From: JAVJRN01 sp040218415
Lineage (GTDB): Bacteria; Bacteroidota; Bacteroidia; Cytophagales; Cyclobacteriaceae
Assembly: GCA_040218415.1 (NCBI GenBank)
Contig: JAVJRN010000054.1
Span: 1-64,000 of the forward strand
Length of the DNA stretch: 64,000 bases
Direction: 5' to 3'
Numbering within the stretch: the first letter of the stretch is position 1; each line of letters starts with the position of its first letter. Below the pieces are notes generated by a model. The model was not told where the DNA came from. It did not search any database and saw nothing but the letters and a program-made list of their open reading frames with translations. Shown here in pieces: positions 8,067 to 17,088 of the stretch. The translations under genes and the position numbers were made by a program.

Positions 8067-9635
8067 TCAAAAAAGTTGAGAGATGACGATGCTGACGATA
8101 ACAATAAACACAAAGTACCCCATCAAAATGAAAGTGTCTTTTGACCAAAAGTTATCTACATCTGTTTGTAATTTTTCTGTTCTTTTTCCTGAAGGTTTAA
8201 TAACCACACTCGCCAAATAACCAATCGTTAGTGTGACGATAGCCCCAATTGCATTCCACCAAAACCAAAAAACATTTTCTCCTACAACCAACCACATAAA
8301 GATGTTTACGCCCACGCCAGTAAGCAAACCAACATTAATTCCTTTAGCATGTATTCTTTTGATTTGTATAGCTGCTACGAATGTTGCGAGTATGGGGCCA
8401 AAGAAGACCGAGCCAATTTTATTGATCGCTTCTATCACTGTATCTGCTATATTTCCAGTATAAAAAGCAAGGACAATACAAACCACGCCCCAGAAAAGGG
8501 CTGTGTATCGAGAATATTTAACGTATTGCGTATGAGAGATATTCTTACCATGCGCCAAAAAATCCTCTGTAGTTACCGCACTTAAGGAATTAATAGCAGA
8601 ACTCAAGGAAGACATGGCGGCTGATAAAATTGCGACGATCAAAACACCAATCACCCCGTGAGGCAAATAGTCCCTGATAAATATTGGAATCATCAAATCG
8701 GGCTTATTCGCTGGTATTTGAGCGATAAACTCAGGAGTGGCGTAGGCAAAAGTTCCAAGGACCAAACCCATCACACAATAACTCAACGTTAAGGGAAATC
8801 TCAGCAAACCATTAAATAAAATCGTTTTTCTAACTGTTTTCATACTGCTTGCTGATAGCAACCTTTGCACCTGACTTTGGTCAGTACCGTAATAAGAAAC
8901 ATATAAGAAAAAACCACCAATGAGCATTGGCCAAAATCCAAAGGACTCCCCTTTTTGAAAGCCAAGTGATCCAAAATCAACCGCATCAAGTCTCGTTCGA
9001 TCTACTTGCGCCGTGAAGCTGTCCCATCCTCCCAAATAACTCAAACCATAACCCATACAAATTAATATACCTCCAAAGAGAATGATCATTTGGATCATAT
9101 CTCCATATACTACTGCTTTCATTCCCCCTTGATAGGAATAGATCACGGTAATTACCCCGATTGCGATGACTGTCTGCCAAAATGGAATCCCCATCACACT
9201 GGTCAAAATTAAAGCGACAGCATAAATCATCACACTGGTGGAAAAAGCACGACTAATTTGAAAAACGAGACTCAGCAGGAGCCGAGTGGATCGACTGAAT
9301 CTGTTTTCTAAAAATTCATAAATACTTACAACTCCAGACTTGTACAACGCTGGAATGAGAAAAGTGCCTAAAAAAATCATTGCAAGAGGCACTGCAAATT
9401 CATAACTGAGCCACTGTAATCCTCCACCTTCCCGCATCCCAACAAAGGCCGGTGCAGAAATAAAACTGATAGCCGAAAGTTGAGTGGCCATCACCGAAAG
9501 GCTTAATGGAAACCAACCAAATGATCTTCCGCCGAGGAAGTAGTCTTTTTTATCAGATTGGTTCTTGAAAAAGTAACCAAGGCCTAAAAAGGCAATTGAG
9601 TAAACGAGAATAATGAGGTAGTCAAGCGTATTCAT
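8067..9635 (-). CDS. Sodium:solute symporter (SSS / SLC5 family)
   Basis: The 522-residue protein has about 13 membrane helices and typical SSS features: an N-terminal L-G-G-R-S-F-G-W motif near residue 36, A-T-Q-L-S-A-I-S-F-I in the first core helix, Y-S-Y-Q-G-G-M-K-A-V-V near 165, and S-S-L-S-S-A-I-N-S-L-S near 345. The family couples uptake of sugars, sialic acid or other small solutes to sodium. It is the first gene of a two-gene operon with the GH13_18 phosphorylase, one base apart, so a glucoside is the likely substrate. A divergent gene starts about 70 bases upstream. Confidence 0.9.
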   Translation of the reverse strand: MNTLDYLIILVYSIAFLGLGYFFKNQSDKKDYFLGGRSFGWFPLSLSVMATQLSAISFISAPAFVGMREGGGLQWLSYEFAVPLAMIFLGTFLIPALYKSGVVSIYEFLENRFSRSTRLLLSLVFQISRAFSTSVMIYAVALILTSVMGIPFWQTVIAIGVITVIYSYQGGMKAVVYGDMIQMIILFGGILICMGYGLSYLGGWDSFTAQVDRTRLDAVDFGSLGFQKGESFGFWPMLIGGFFLYVSYYGTDQSQVQRLLSASSMKTVRKTILFNGLLRFPLTLSYCVMGLVLGTFAYATPEFIAQIPANKPDLMIPIFIRDYLPHGVIGVLIVAILSAAMSSLSSAINSLSAVTTEDFLAHGKNISHTQYVKYSRYTALFWGVVCIVLAFYTGNIADTVIEAINKIGSVFFGPILATFVAAIQIKRIHAKGINVGLLTGVGVNIFMWLVVGENVFWFWWNAIGAIVTLTIGYLASVVIKPSGKRTEKLQTDVDNFWSKDTFILMGYFVFIVIVSIVISQLF

Positions 9636-9706
9636 GGGGTAACATTTAGGTCAATGTGCCATCAAGATAGTATAAAGTGATTATTTTACTTAGAAATGTG
9701 ACTTTT

Positions 9707-10282
9707 ATGAAATATCTATTACTCTTAATAATCGGATTTTTTACAATCAACTTCGCCAAATCTCAGGAAATACCTAGTAGCGAAATACAAATCAAATATG
9801 CATCAATGGCGCTTTCGGAAGATGCCGCTAAAGAGGCAACCGTATTAGGCTATAATGCAAATGGTGAATTAATTACACTGAAAAAAGGAACCAATAATTT
9901 TATTTGCTTGGCTGATGACCCCAGTCAAAATGGATTTAGTGTAGCCGCTTACCACAAGGACTTAGAACCTTACATGGCACGAGGCAGAGAATTAAAAAAA
10001 GAAGGAAAAAATTTTAATGAAATATTCAAATTGAGAGGTGAGGAAATTAAAGCTGGGAAATATGAAATACCAAATAATAGCACTTTGAATGTCATGAATG
10101 GTGATTTTGACAGTAATGGCATCCCTATCAAAACATATCTAAGATATGTAGTTTACATACCATTTGCTACTGCGGAAAGCACCGGACTCCCTTTAAGTCA
10201 GATTACAAAGGGTGGTCCATGGATCATGAATCCGGGCACTTATAGAGCCCATATTATGATCAACCCAATCAATACTAATTGA
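9707..10282 (+). CDS. Secreted hypothetical protein, 191 aa
   Basis: I start at the ATG at 9707, where the frame opens directly into a signal peptide (M-K-Y-L-L-L-L-I-I-G, cleavage after A-K-S near residue 19). An in-frame GTG at 9677 would bury the signal. The mature protein has no cysteine pair or known catalytic motif that I can see. A recurring theme is short polar turns with glycine and asparagine, and a conserved-looking G-G-P-W-I-M-N-P-G-T-Y-R-A-H segment near the C-terminus. It may be a soluble periplasmic or outer-surface protein. Function unknown. Confidence 0.7.
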   Translation: MKYLLLLIIGFFTINFAKSQEIPSSEIQIKYASMALSEDAAKEATVLGYNANGELITLKKGTNNFICLADDPSQNGFSVAAYHKDLEPYMARGRELKKEGKNFNEIFKLRGEEIKAGKYEIPNNSTLNVMNGDFDSNGIPIKTYLRYVVYIPFATAESTGLPLSQITKGGPWIMNPGTYRAHIMINPINTN

Positions 10283-10371
10283 AAAAACCTGCAATGTTTG
10301 TCGTTCTACTTAGAAATCCAAAATATTTTACATATTTTTGTCTATAATTTAAAATCAGAAAACAATATAGA

Positions 10372-10749
10372 ATGCTAGCAGCGGCGCGAGAAACAGTTAA
10401 TTACAAAGAGATGCTCCAAAAGGTCATCACCAGTATTGAAAAACAAGGATATAAAGAAATTAAAGCGGAACATGACGATTATGAGATGCCTCATCAACTA
10501 ATCAATCAATCAACGGATTTGGTTTTTACTCCGGATGTTTCTGCCAAAAAGAATGAAGGTCAAACTTATTTTGAAATTGCGACAAAGGAGAAAGACACTA
10601 TTCAACTGATAAATAAATGGAAGTTGCTTGAAACTTTAGCACAAATGAAAAAGGGAGCCTTTCATCTTTATGTGCCTCATGGCCACATGAAATTCGCTAA
10701 AGACATGATTGAAGCTCATAATATCAATGCTAAATTGATCAAGCTTTAA
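10372..10749 (+). CDS. Hypothetical protein, 125 aa
   Basis: I do not recognise the family. The soluble protein begins with an amphipathic helix and contains D-L-V-F-T-P-D-V near residue 49, Q-T-Y-F-E-I-A-T-K near 64, and a helix followed by a strand (A-F-H-L-Y-V-P-H) in the C-terminal third. This D ... E-x-x-x-K spacing within an alpha-beta-beta-beta-alpha pattern faintly recalls restriction-endonuclease-like folds, but it may be a fold relic without activity. It ends just before a strong hairpin terminator and has no partner gene. Confidence 0.65.
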   Translation: MLAAARETVNYKEMLQKVITSIEKQGYKEIKAEHDDYEMPHQLINQSTDLVFTPDVSAKKNEGQTYFEIATKEKDTIQLINKWKLLETLAQMKKGAFHLYVPHGHMKFAKDMIEAHNINAKLIKL

Positions 10750-10766
10750 AAAAACTACAATCAAAT

Positions 10767-10798
10767 AAAAAAGGTGATTCTTGCGAATCACCTTTTTT
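10767..10798. terminator. Bidirectional intrinsic terminator
   Basis: A perfect 14-base inverted repeat (10767-10780 and 10785-10798) surrounds a TTGC loop. The arm is AAAAAAGGTGATTC, so the hairpin has a run of T on its 3' side whichever strand is transcribed. It sits between the stop of the plus-strand gene ending at 10749 and the stop of the minus-strand amylase gene at 10836, and can serve both. Confidence 0.88.
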
Positions 10799-10835
10799 TA
10801 TGGCTTCACGCCAAAATAACATCGAATTTAATACA

Positions 10836-12488
10836 TCAAAGTGCTATGAGTCTCAAATCGCTTTCATTGTCAAACAAGACCATACCCCCTTTTACGATTG
10901 CTTGAGCACCAGAATAATAATCTGTGACTTGTTGCCCATCTTCAAAAGAATCTCCTAAATCAACTTTTTGAGTTGAATCCATGACGACAACAACGACATC
11001 CTCTATGTTCTCCTTGTAGTATTCTCTTTTAAATGTGTAAGGAGAAGACGTTATCATTTGATGCCCTCCTGCACCAATGGATACATGATCTCTTCGAAAT
11101 TGTCCCAGCTTTTGCCAGTGCGTCAAAGTTTCTTGCATTTCCTCATTCGATTCAAGTTCATCCCAAGGCATGAAAGTTCTTAGCGTAGCATCTCCTGTGG
11201 CTTCCTCATCGGTCAATTTTCTACCAAGCTCATCGCCATAATATACTTGAGCTCCACCTGGTGTCAACATCAACATAGTCGCAAAATCATTTATTTGCTC
11301 CCGTTCACGATCTAAAATGTTGCCATCATCGTGAGAGGCAATATAATTGAGTGTAGTTATCCCCTCCCATTCGGGGCTAAGTAGAATATTATTGTATGTG
11401 GAAAATACCTCCTCAGGATTTTTGGTTACTTCTCCTTTAAAGGCAAAATTGATAAGACTATTAAATCCTTCTGCATAGTAATCGATCTCTTCCCCGCTAC
11501 CATCCATAAAGAATGCCCGATTATAGATAGAGTAATTGTACACCTCTCCTAAATAATAGATATCAAGATCATCTAGTTTTTTATCCTCGTTCTGCGACTT
11601 CCAGTCTTTTAATGCTTTGGCTACAATGTTATAAAGTTCGCCCCAGACGCTTTCCTCGACATGCTTCACCGTATCTACCCGTAAGCCGTCGATTCCAAAT
11701 TCCTTTACATAATCCGCGATCCACTTCATAATGTAAAATCTTGGTGCTCGCGGTAAACCAGTGGAGGAAAAAAACTCGTCAAGCTCTTTCATTTCCTGCT
11801 CATAGCGTCCTTCTTTTTTCCATTTGTTGATTAAAAAGTCCGGCAAATCGACCGCTTCATCAGAATTAGTCAAGATATCGGGCAAGTTTTCGACTAAAGT
11901 ACAGCTCACCGTAGATTCATAACTCTGGTATCTGCATTGTGGCTCAGTCCTCACCCAATCATCTGGATATTTTGGGTCTTGCTCCGTAACAGGCCCTGTG
12001 TGGTTGAGAACAACATCAAAAACTATTCTGATACCACCGGCGTGTGCCTTTTCTACCAACTCAGCCAAGTCATCCATCGTCCCAAAGTTTGGATCCAGAT
12101 TGGTCCAGTCACTCATCCAATACCCATGAAAAGCATATTGTCTTCCGTATCCTTCATCAACAGATCCTTTGATCTGCTCAAAAACTGGGGTCATCCAAAT
12201 AGAATTGATACCTAAATCAGTAAAATATCCCTCATCCAATTTCTGTATAACGCCACGAATATCACCTCCCATAAATCCGCGAAGTTTTGCTGCATCGTTT
12301 TTGCGATTGAATGATAAATCATTGGTGGTATCTCCATTGTTGAACCTATCAGTCATAAGGAAATACATATTGGCATTTTGCCAAGTAAAAGGAGGTTGTT
12401 TTTCAGCAGTTTTCTCCGTGTTTTTCTTGGGTGATTCGCAAGCAAAAAAAGCAAAAAGCAATGCCGAAAATAAAAGAAGATATCTCAT
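10836..12488 (-). CDS. Alpha-amylase family (GH13) lipoprotein
   Basis: The 550-residue protein begins with a lipoprotein signal (lipobox F-F-A-C, Cys17), so it is anchored to a membrane outside the cytoplasm. The GH13 regions are clear: D-R-F-N-N-G-D near 47, region I F-D-V-V-L-N-H near 157, region II G-L-R-V-D-T-V-K-H with nucleophile Asp272, region III G-E-V-Y with acid/base Glu315, and region IV A-S-H-D-D-G with Asp387. It should cleave alpha-1,4-glucans at the cell surface or in the periplasm. No starch-binding SusCD pair is adjacent, so it is not part of a classic polysaccharide utilisation locus within this window. Confidence 0.92.
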   Translation of the reverse strand: MRYLLLFSALLFAFFACESPKKNTEKTAEKQPPFTWQNANMYFLMTDRFNNGDTTNDLSFNRKNDAAKLRGFMGGDIRGVIQKLDEGYFTDLGINSIWMTPVFEQIKGSVDEGYGRQYAFHGYWMSDWTNLDPNFGTMDDLAELVEKAHAGGIRIVFDVVLNHTGPVTEQDPKYPDDWVRTEPQCRYQSYESTVSCTLVENLPDILTNSDEAVDLPDFLINKWKKEGRYEQEMKELDEFFSSTGLPRAPRFYIMKWIADYVKEFGIDGLRVDTVKHVEESVWGELYNIVAKALKDWKSQNEDKKLDDLDIYYLGEVYNYSIYNRAFFMDGSGEEIDYYAEGFNSLINFAFKGEVTKNPEEVFSTYNNILLSPEWEGITTLNYIASHDDGNILDREREQINDFATMLMLTPGGAQVYYGDELGRKLTDEEATGDATLRTFMPWDELESNEEMQETLTHWQKLGQFRRDHVSIGAGGHQMITSSPYTFKREYYKENIEDVVVVVMDSTQKVDLGDSFEDGQQVTDYYSGAQAIVKGGMVLFDNESDLRLIAL

Positions 12489-12546
12489 GGGTACGGTTGT
12501 TAAGGGTTAATTGAACCCCTAATCTAATAAAGAAGTATTAAACCGC

Positions 12547-13386
12547 TTATATCAGCTTGATTCCGTCTTTTTCAATCGTTATCATTCGTTTTTTGTAAAG
12601 CCCGCCGATGGCCATTTTGAAATTACGCTTACTCATCTGCGCCATTTCTTTGATTTCTTCAGGAGAGGATTTATCACTAACGGAAAGGTATCCACCATTT
12701 AACTTCATTAAGTCCAATACTTTTTGTGCATTGGGTTCCATTTTTTCAAGACCAATAGGCTCCAGTGCAACATCGATTTTGTTGTCCTCTCTTATTTGAC
12801 GGATGTAGCCAATAGTTCTTACTCCTGGCTCAATGTGTTTAAATATGTCATTGTAAAAAACCAAACCCTTGTAAGTGTTATCTATAATCACGGTAAAACC
12901 CAACTCTCCCTTTTCAACAACCAAAATATTTACTTGATCTCCCACATCCAAATCGATCTCCTCTCTTTCCAGAAACCGATTAAAATGTGTTGATGCCACC
13001 AGTCGATCGGTAAGCTCGTCTAAGTACATAAAGACCAAATACTCTTGACCGACACTCATATTGTCTTGCTGCTCTTTAAAAGGAACCAGAAGATCTTTTT
13101 CCAATCCCCAATCTAACCAAGCACCAGGTCCACCGATTTGTTTAACCGTAAGAAAACCAAATTGATCACGCATTAATTTAGGCTTCATGGTCGTTGCTAT
13201 CGGACGATCTTCATGGTCTTTATAGATAAAGACCTCAATCATTTCGTCTACCTGAACTCCTCGTGGCACCCATTTTAGCGGCATGAGAATCTCTTCGACT
13301 TCATCTCCAACGTACATTCCAAAATCCGTGTATTTAATTACTCGGAGGGTGTTAAGCTTACCAATTTCAATGAGAGGAAGTGACAT
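12547..13386 (-). CDS. CvfB/YitL-like S1 RNA-binding protein
   Basis: The 279-residue protein has the layout of the CvfB family: repeated S1-like OB-fold units (about residues 1-60, 62-130 and 140-210) and a C-terminal winged-helix segment with S-K-R-N-F-K-M-A-I-G-G-L-Y-K near 258. CvfB homologues bind RNA and influence virulence genes in Gram-positive bacteria; in Bacteroidota the role is not established. I chose the ATG at 13386, not the upstream ATG at 13407. The family begins at this point, and a TACCTTTG promoter element at 13405-13412 overlaps the longer start. Confidence 0.85.
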   Translation of the reverse strand: MSLPLIEIGKLNTLRVIKYTDFGMYVGDEVEEILMPLKWVPRGVQVDEMIEVFIYKDHEDRPIATTMKPKLMRDQFGFLTVKQIGGPGAWLDWGLEKDLLVPFKEQQDNMSVGQEYLVFMYLDELTDRLVASTHFNRFLEREEIDLDVGDQVNILVVEKGELGFTVIIDNTYKGLVFYNDIFKHIEPGVRTIGYIRQIREDNKIDVALEPIGLEKMEPNAQKVLDLMKLNGGYLSVSDKSSPEEIKEMAQMSKRNFKMAIGGLYKKRMITIEKDGIKLI

Positions 13387-13404
13387 AAATTTATGAATAA
13401 GTCG

Positions 13405-13412
13405 CAAAGGTA
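13405..13412 (-). promoter_or_regulatory. Bacteroidota -7 promoter element for the CvfB-like gene
   Basis: On the minus strand this is TACCTTTG, a full match to the Bacteroidota -7 consensus TAnnTTTG, followed by CG. Transcription would begin near 13399, giving a leader of only about a dozen bases before the ATG at 13386. I could not find a matching TTTG about 19 bases upstream. Confidence 0.45.
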
Positions 13413-13484
13413 TTTATTTAATAATGGCTGGATTAACTTCGCAACGAAATTTGATAAGCAACAAAAGTATTAATTAATCAAAAA

Positions 13485-13919
13485 ATGAAAACAGCAGAAA
13501 TCCAGACCATTAAAGGCACACTGAAAATTGAGTTTTTCGAAAAAGATGCACCAAAAGCCGTGCAAAATTTTATTGACTTAGCAGAAAAAGGTTTTTACGA
13601 TGGTTTAACGTTTCACCGGGTAATCCCAAATTTTATGATTCAAGGTGGTTGTCCTGATGGAACTGGCGCTGGCGGCCCTGGTTACACCATAGATTGTGAG
13701 TTGGATGGTGAAAACCAGTATCATGACAGAGGTGTATTATCTATGGCTCATGCGGGTAGAAACACTGGCGGATCGCAATTCTTTATTTGTCATAATAGGA
13801 AAAACACACAGCACTTAGACAGAAACCATACCGTCTTTGGAAAAGTGGTCGAAGGAATAGATTTGATCGATGACATCAAGCAAGGAGAATCCATGAAAAA
13901 AGTGACGATTATTGGATAA
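13485..13919 (+). CDS. Cyclophilin-type peptidyl-prolyl isomerase
   Basis: The 144-residue protein is a complete short bacterial cyclophilin with no signal peptide, so it acts in the cytoplasm on prolyl bonds of folding proteins. The active-site features are present: F-H-R-V-I-P-N-F-M-I-Q-G-G near residue 45, M-A-H-A-G-R-N-T-G-G-S-Q-F-F-I near 87, and D-R-N-H-T-V-F-G near 112. The tryptophan that binds cyclosporin in eukaryotic forms is replaced by H (Q-H-L-D-R), as in many bacterial ones. A hairpin terminator follows. Confidence 0.93.
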   Translation: MKTAEIQTIKGTLKIEFFEKDAPKAVQNFIDLAEKGFYDGLTFHRVIPNFMIQGGCPDGTGAGGPGYTIDCELDGENQYHDRGVLSMAHAGRNTGGSQFFICHNRKNTQHLDRNHTVFGKVVEGIDLIDDIKQGESMKKVTIIG

Positions 13920-13945
13920 TTCCTTTAATCTTAAAACTCAAGAAG

Positions 13946-13989
13946 CCTGTTTATTCATTCGTTTTGAGTGTTTGTAAACAGGTTTTTTT
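13946..13989 (+). terminator. Intrinsic terminator after the cyclophilin gene
   Basis: CCTGTTTA at 13946-13953 pairs with TAAACAGG at 13975-13982, followed by seven T. The loop is about 21 bases, longer than usual, but the stem plus T-run on the plus strand directly downstream of the cyclophilin stop supports termination. Confidence 0.7.
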
Positions 13990-14122
13990 GTGTCAAAGTA
14001 ACTGTAGGCGGTTTTGATCAACGATTACAGGTCATGGTGCCGATACTTCAAACTTGAAATTTCAAGAATTCTGAATGACGATCGCACTTTTGAGTTATAA
14101 ATGATAACTCAGTTTGCTACAG

Positions 14123-15325
14123 TTACTCACTAAGTATATTAATCTCTTCTTGACGCTTTGTTAGGTAATTAAAAAAAACACCATCATTGGCATTGCTCAT
14201 ACTCAGCTGTGTGTAAGTAAGCCAAATTTCAGCAAGCGCATTGACTTGCCATTTTTCAAGTGCCTGTTTCCTTTTATTAAAGGCAATAATTGATTTGACC
14301 GATTCCAATCCTATTTGCTCTATTTTTAACAGTTGGTTTTGATAGTCTTTCGACAACTGCCAATTTTTTAATTGATTAGAAAAACGCATTTTCCCCAAAT
14401 CGAAGCTTTCTAACATCGCTGATTTAGTCGCCTTTTGTTGCGTTTCCTCTTCTATGAGTTCCAGCTTGTCTCTTCTTAAATCAGGCTTTTTTGAGTTAAA
14501 TATGGGTAAAGTAATTCCAATTTGATATCCCAAGTGGTCGTTGAAGTTATTACCCCTATCAACATCATATTCTGCTTGAACAAAACCGATATTACTCCAA
14601 GTCTCAGCCTTTTTTATAGAAAATAAAGACTGTTCAAGCTTCAACTCCTGATCTGCCAAGGCTAATTGTGAGTTCTGCGCACCAAGAGTCAAAATATCTT
14701 CGGACATCCTTTCAATCGTGACAAAGTCAGCAGAATCCAATCGAGTATTGACGCCTAGCCCTATTCTCTGCTGCACCAAAAAGGTATTGATTTCATAACG
14801 AGAAGTGAAGTCTTGCTTGTCAAGTTGAGCCTTAAAAATATCATCTTCTATTTCAATTAAATCATCCACAATGTTTTCATCAGACTCACTCAATAGGATT
14901 TCACGAATATTTTTTAAAAAGGCAATAGTGCTATCAGCTTGCGCCAATCGCATTTCCAGTCGAATGCGCTCAATGATTAAAGCCATTCTTTGCGCAATGA
15001 TCTTCTTTTTACGCACTTCTTTTCTTAGACCCAATGTTTCCTCCAAAACATCCTGGTATTGTTTATTCGCTCGAATCTCCATCGGGTTGAGCAATCCGAA
15101 CCTCATTCGGTATTCTTCAATTGTTGCGTCATTTCTGGTACGAACGCGAAAATCCACCTCCCGTAACCAAGGAGAATTAAAATTGGCGCTATTCAGATAA
15201 GATTGTGATGCGGCGATTTCCTCATATTCGAAATCTAAGATTGGCGCTTCGAGTATTGATTGAATTATCGATTGTCCACTGCTGGTAAAGTGAACAAAAA
15301 GGAAAAGGAAAAAGACTACCCGCAT
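14123..15325 (-). CDS. TolC-like outer membrane channel protein
   Basis: The 400-residue protein starts with a signal peptide (cleavage near S-S-G-Q, residue 18) and is otherwise long amphipathic alpha-helix with two copies of a similar layout, as in the outer membrane efflux protein family. A short beta-like segment (I-G-F-V-Q-A-E-Y-D, then G-Y-Q-I-G-I-T-L-P-I-F near 278) corresponds to the barrel strands; the motif G-I-x-L-P-I-F is a hallmark of the family. It is the third gene of an operon with a DUF4956 membrane protein and an HlyD-like adaptor; one base separates it from the adaptor gene. Substrate unknown. Confidence 0.8.
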   Translation of the reverse strand: MRVVFFLFLFVHFTSSGQSIIQSILEAPILDFEYEEIAASQSYLNSANFNSPWLREVDFRVRTRNDATIEEYRMRFGLLNPMEIRANKQYQDVLEETLGLRKEVRKKKIIAQRMALIIERIRLEMRLAQADSTIAFLKNIREILLSESDENIVDDLIEIEDDIFKAQLDKQDFTSRYEINTFLVQQRIGLGVNTRLDSADFVTIERMSEDILTLGAQNSQLALADQELKLEQSLFSIKKAETWSNIGFVQAEYDVDRGNNFNDHLGYQIGITLPIFNSKKPDLRRDKLELIEEETQQKATKSAMLESFDLGKMRFSNQLKNWQLSKDYQNQLLKIEQIGLESVKSIIAFNKRKQALEKWQVNALAEIWLTYTQLSMSNANDGVFFNYLTKRQEEINILSE

Positions 15326-15326
15326 A

Positions 15327-16334
15327 TCAATTCAGTTCTTTGGGGTAGACATAGACTTTTTCGCCATTGAGAAAATTATTTTGCGGCGCTATCTGTACAA
15401 AAACTTCCTGACCATAACTTTTTACCGTTTGAAAAGGCTCAATCCTGGTGGGATAGTCTGTTATTCTTGAACCAACCTCTAATATAGTACCCTGTACCTT
15501 GTAATTCCTTTTATCGGAAGATACCCAGACAGGGTCTCCTACTCTAGCTTGGTATTTTATCCTCTCATTCATGAAAGCTTTTATCAAAGTAGGTTTAGAT
15601 TCATAAATGGTCAATAATGACTTGTATGGAGGCACGAGCTCATCCAGCTGCACATTGACAGTGCCAATCGTTCCTTTGAAAGTAGCATATCTACTAAGAC
15701 CTTTTAATTCTTCATTTAGAGAGGCCATTTCTTGCGCTATGAGCTTCAACCTTTCTTGAATGATCATGTTCTTTTCCTTGTATCGGGAAATCAAAAGTGA
15801 TTCTTGCTTTGTTTGTGTGTTTAATATATTGCCTTTATCTATCGTCAATTGCGTCTTCCTTTGAATGATCATCGTATCCTCCAGCATAGCACCGACTTTT
15901 CCATCGTACAATTTTTTAACATTTTGGCGGGTACTGGCTATTTGCTTGAGCTTATAATTCAGCTCTTCAATCTGCGCGTCCACTTTTCCCACCTTTTCTT
16001 GTGTTTCCAAATGGAGAATTCTAAGCTCTAACAACTCCTGCCTATTGTTCGCCTCTATTTCTGCAAGCAAATTGGTCTTTTCTGAAGTCATTTTCTCCAA
16101 ATCAAGTCCAAGATCAGGTCTAACCACTTCAACCAGTAAATCACCTTTTTCCACTTCCTGACCTGCTACCACGACCAATTTTTTAACAATCACAGGTTTT
16201 TGATAGCTTACTGCAGTTACTTGTGAGTCTACAATGGCCACCATAGCTTCAGTACCATCCTTAAATAAAAAGGAAGTGATCATTAAACCTATCATCAAGG
16301 CCACTATCACTACATAGAATAAATACTTCTTCAT
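15327..16334 (-). CDS. HlyD-like periplasmic adaptor protein
   Basis: The 335-residue protein begins with a single membrane anchor (residues 4-22), followed by a biotinyl-lipoyl half motif (G-Q-E-V-E-K-G-D-L-L-V near 60), a long coiled-coil hairpin (about 85-210), the second lipoyl half, and a beta-barrel domain. This is the membrane-fusion protein plan. I chose the ATG at 16334; its A is the last base of the upstream TGA (TGATG), so the genes are coupled. A longer frame from 16415 would overlap the upstream gene by 80 bases and lacks family resemblance. It probably bridges the DUF4956 protein to the TolC-like channel. Confidence 0.85.
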   Translation of the reverse strand: MKKYLFYVVIVALMIGLMITSFLFKDGTEAMVAIVDSQVTAVSYQKPVIVKKLVVVAGQEVEKGDLLVEVVRPDLGLDLEKMTSEKTNLLAEIEANNRQELLELRILHLETQEKVGKVDAQIEELNYKLKQIASTRQNVKKLYDGKVGAMLEDTMIIQRKTQLTIDKGNILNTQTKQESLLISRYKEKNMIIQERLKLIAQEMASLNEELKGLSRYATFKGTIGTVNVQLDELVPPYKSLLTIYESKPTLIKAFMNERIKYQARVGDPVWVSSDKRNYKVQGTILEVGSRITDYPTRIEPFQTVKSYGQEVFVQIAPQNNFLNGEKVYVYPKELN

Positions 16335-17005
16335 CACATTGGTTCTTCTATCACTCTTTCGATAATTCGAAAATCGTTGACCAGCACTTTCATATGTTCG
16401 GCTATTTCGTGCCAATCAACCTGCTTTGGTATTTCACAGGTATAATCGTATTTAATTCCATTTTCACGCGTTCTAATTTCTACCAATTGAATATTCTTAA
16501 CAAAACTAGAAAGCGTTTTATATGCATTCTCAAAGCTCTGGCTGTCATCAACTACAAACTCAATCTTATCGGTAAAAACAGGAATGTGACCAAACGGTGA
16601 ATAGTGCAATAAAAAAACGGCCCCACAGAAAATAGACGTTCCAGCCAAAGCAATAGAATAGCCATACACCCCAGTAGCTATCCCTACAGATAAGGCGGCA
16701 AACATAAAAATGATGTTTCTAGTGTTTTGAAACTGAGTTCTAAAACGGATAATAGCAACAACGCCGATGATTCCAAAACCAATGGCAATGTTGTTTCCCA
16801 CTGCCATTAGTATCATGGCCGTCACTAAAGAACTTAAAACCATGGCCTGAAAAAAACGATTTGGGAAGCCACTACCCTGATGGGTAAAACGATACGTCAA
16901 TGCCACAGTGGAACTTAGTACAAGCGCCAACAGCAATGAAAAAATAGCTACCTCAAACGATGGATATTCGTAGTACTTATCCCCTTCGAGAAATCGATCA
17001 AACAT
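16334..17005 (-). CDS. DUF4956 membrane protein
   Basis: The 223-residue protein has about four membrane helices in its first 135 residues, including the family pattern G-N-N-I-A-I-G-F-G-I-I-G-V-V-A-I-I-R-F-R-T near 70-91, followed by a soluble alpha/beta domain of about 90 residues that resembles a small ferredoxin-like fold. DUF4956 proteins are found near polyphosphate-polymerase-type (VTC) and CotH-type genes in many bacteria, and their biochemical role is unknown. Here the gene leads an operon with an adaptor and an outer membrane channel, occupying the place where a pump would be expected. It contains no ATP-binding motif. Confidence 0.82.
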   Translation of the reverse strand: MFDRFLEGDKYYEYPSFEVAIFSLLLALVLSSTVALTYRFTHQGSGFPNRFFQAMVLSSLVTAMILMAVGNNIAIGFGIIGVVAIIRFRTQFQNTRNIIFMFAALSVGIATGVYGYSIALAGTSIFCGAVFLLHYSPFGHIPVFTDKIEFVVDDSQSFENAYKTLSSFVKNIQLVEIRTRENGIKYDYTCEIPKQVDWHEIAEHMKVLVNDFRIIERVIEEPM

Positions 17006-17088
17006 ACTCCTTTATATTACTTGAATGTGAATTTAAAATTAAATCACGAAGTACAAAGCTTTATGTTGATGATTAATGAATATCCTGT

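Noticed and set aside
8065..8113. Longer start of the sugar phosphorylase
   Set aside because: It overlaps the symporter gene and adds a Ser-rich tail not expected in the family; the ATG at 8065 fits.
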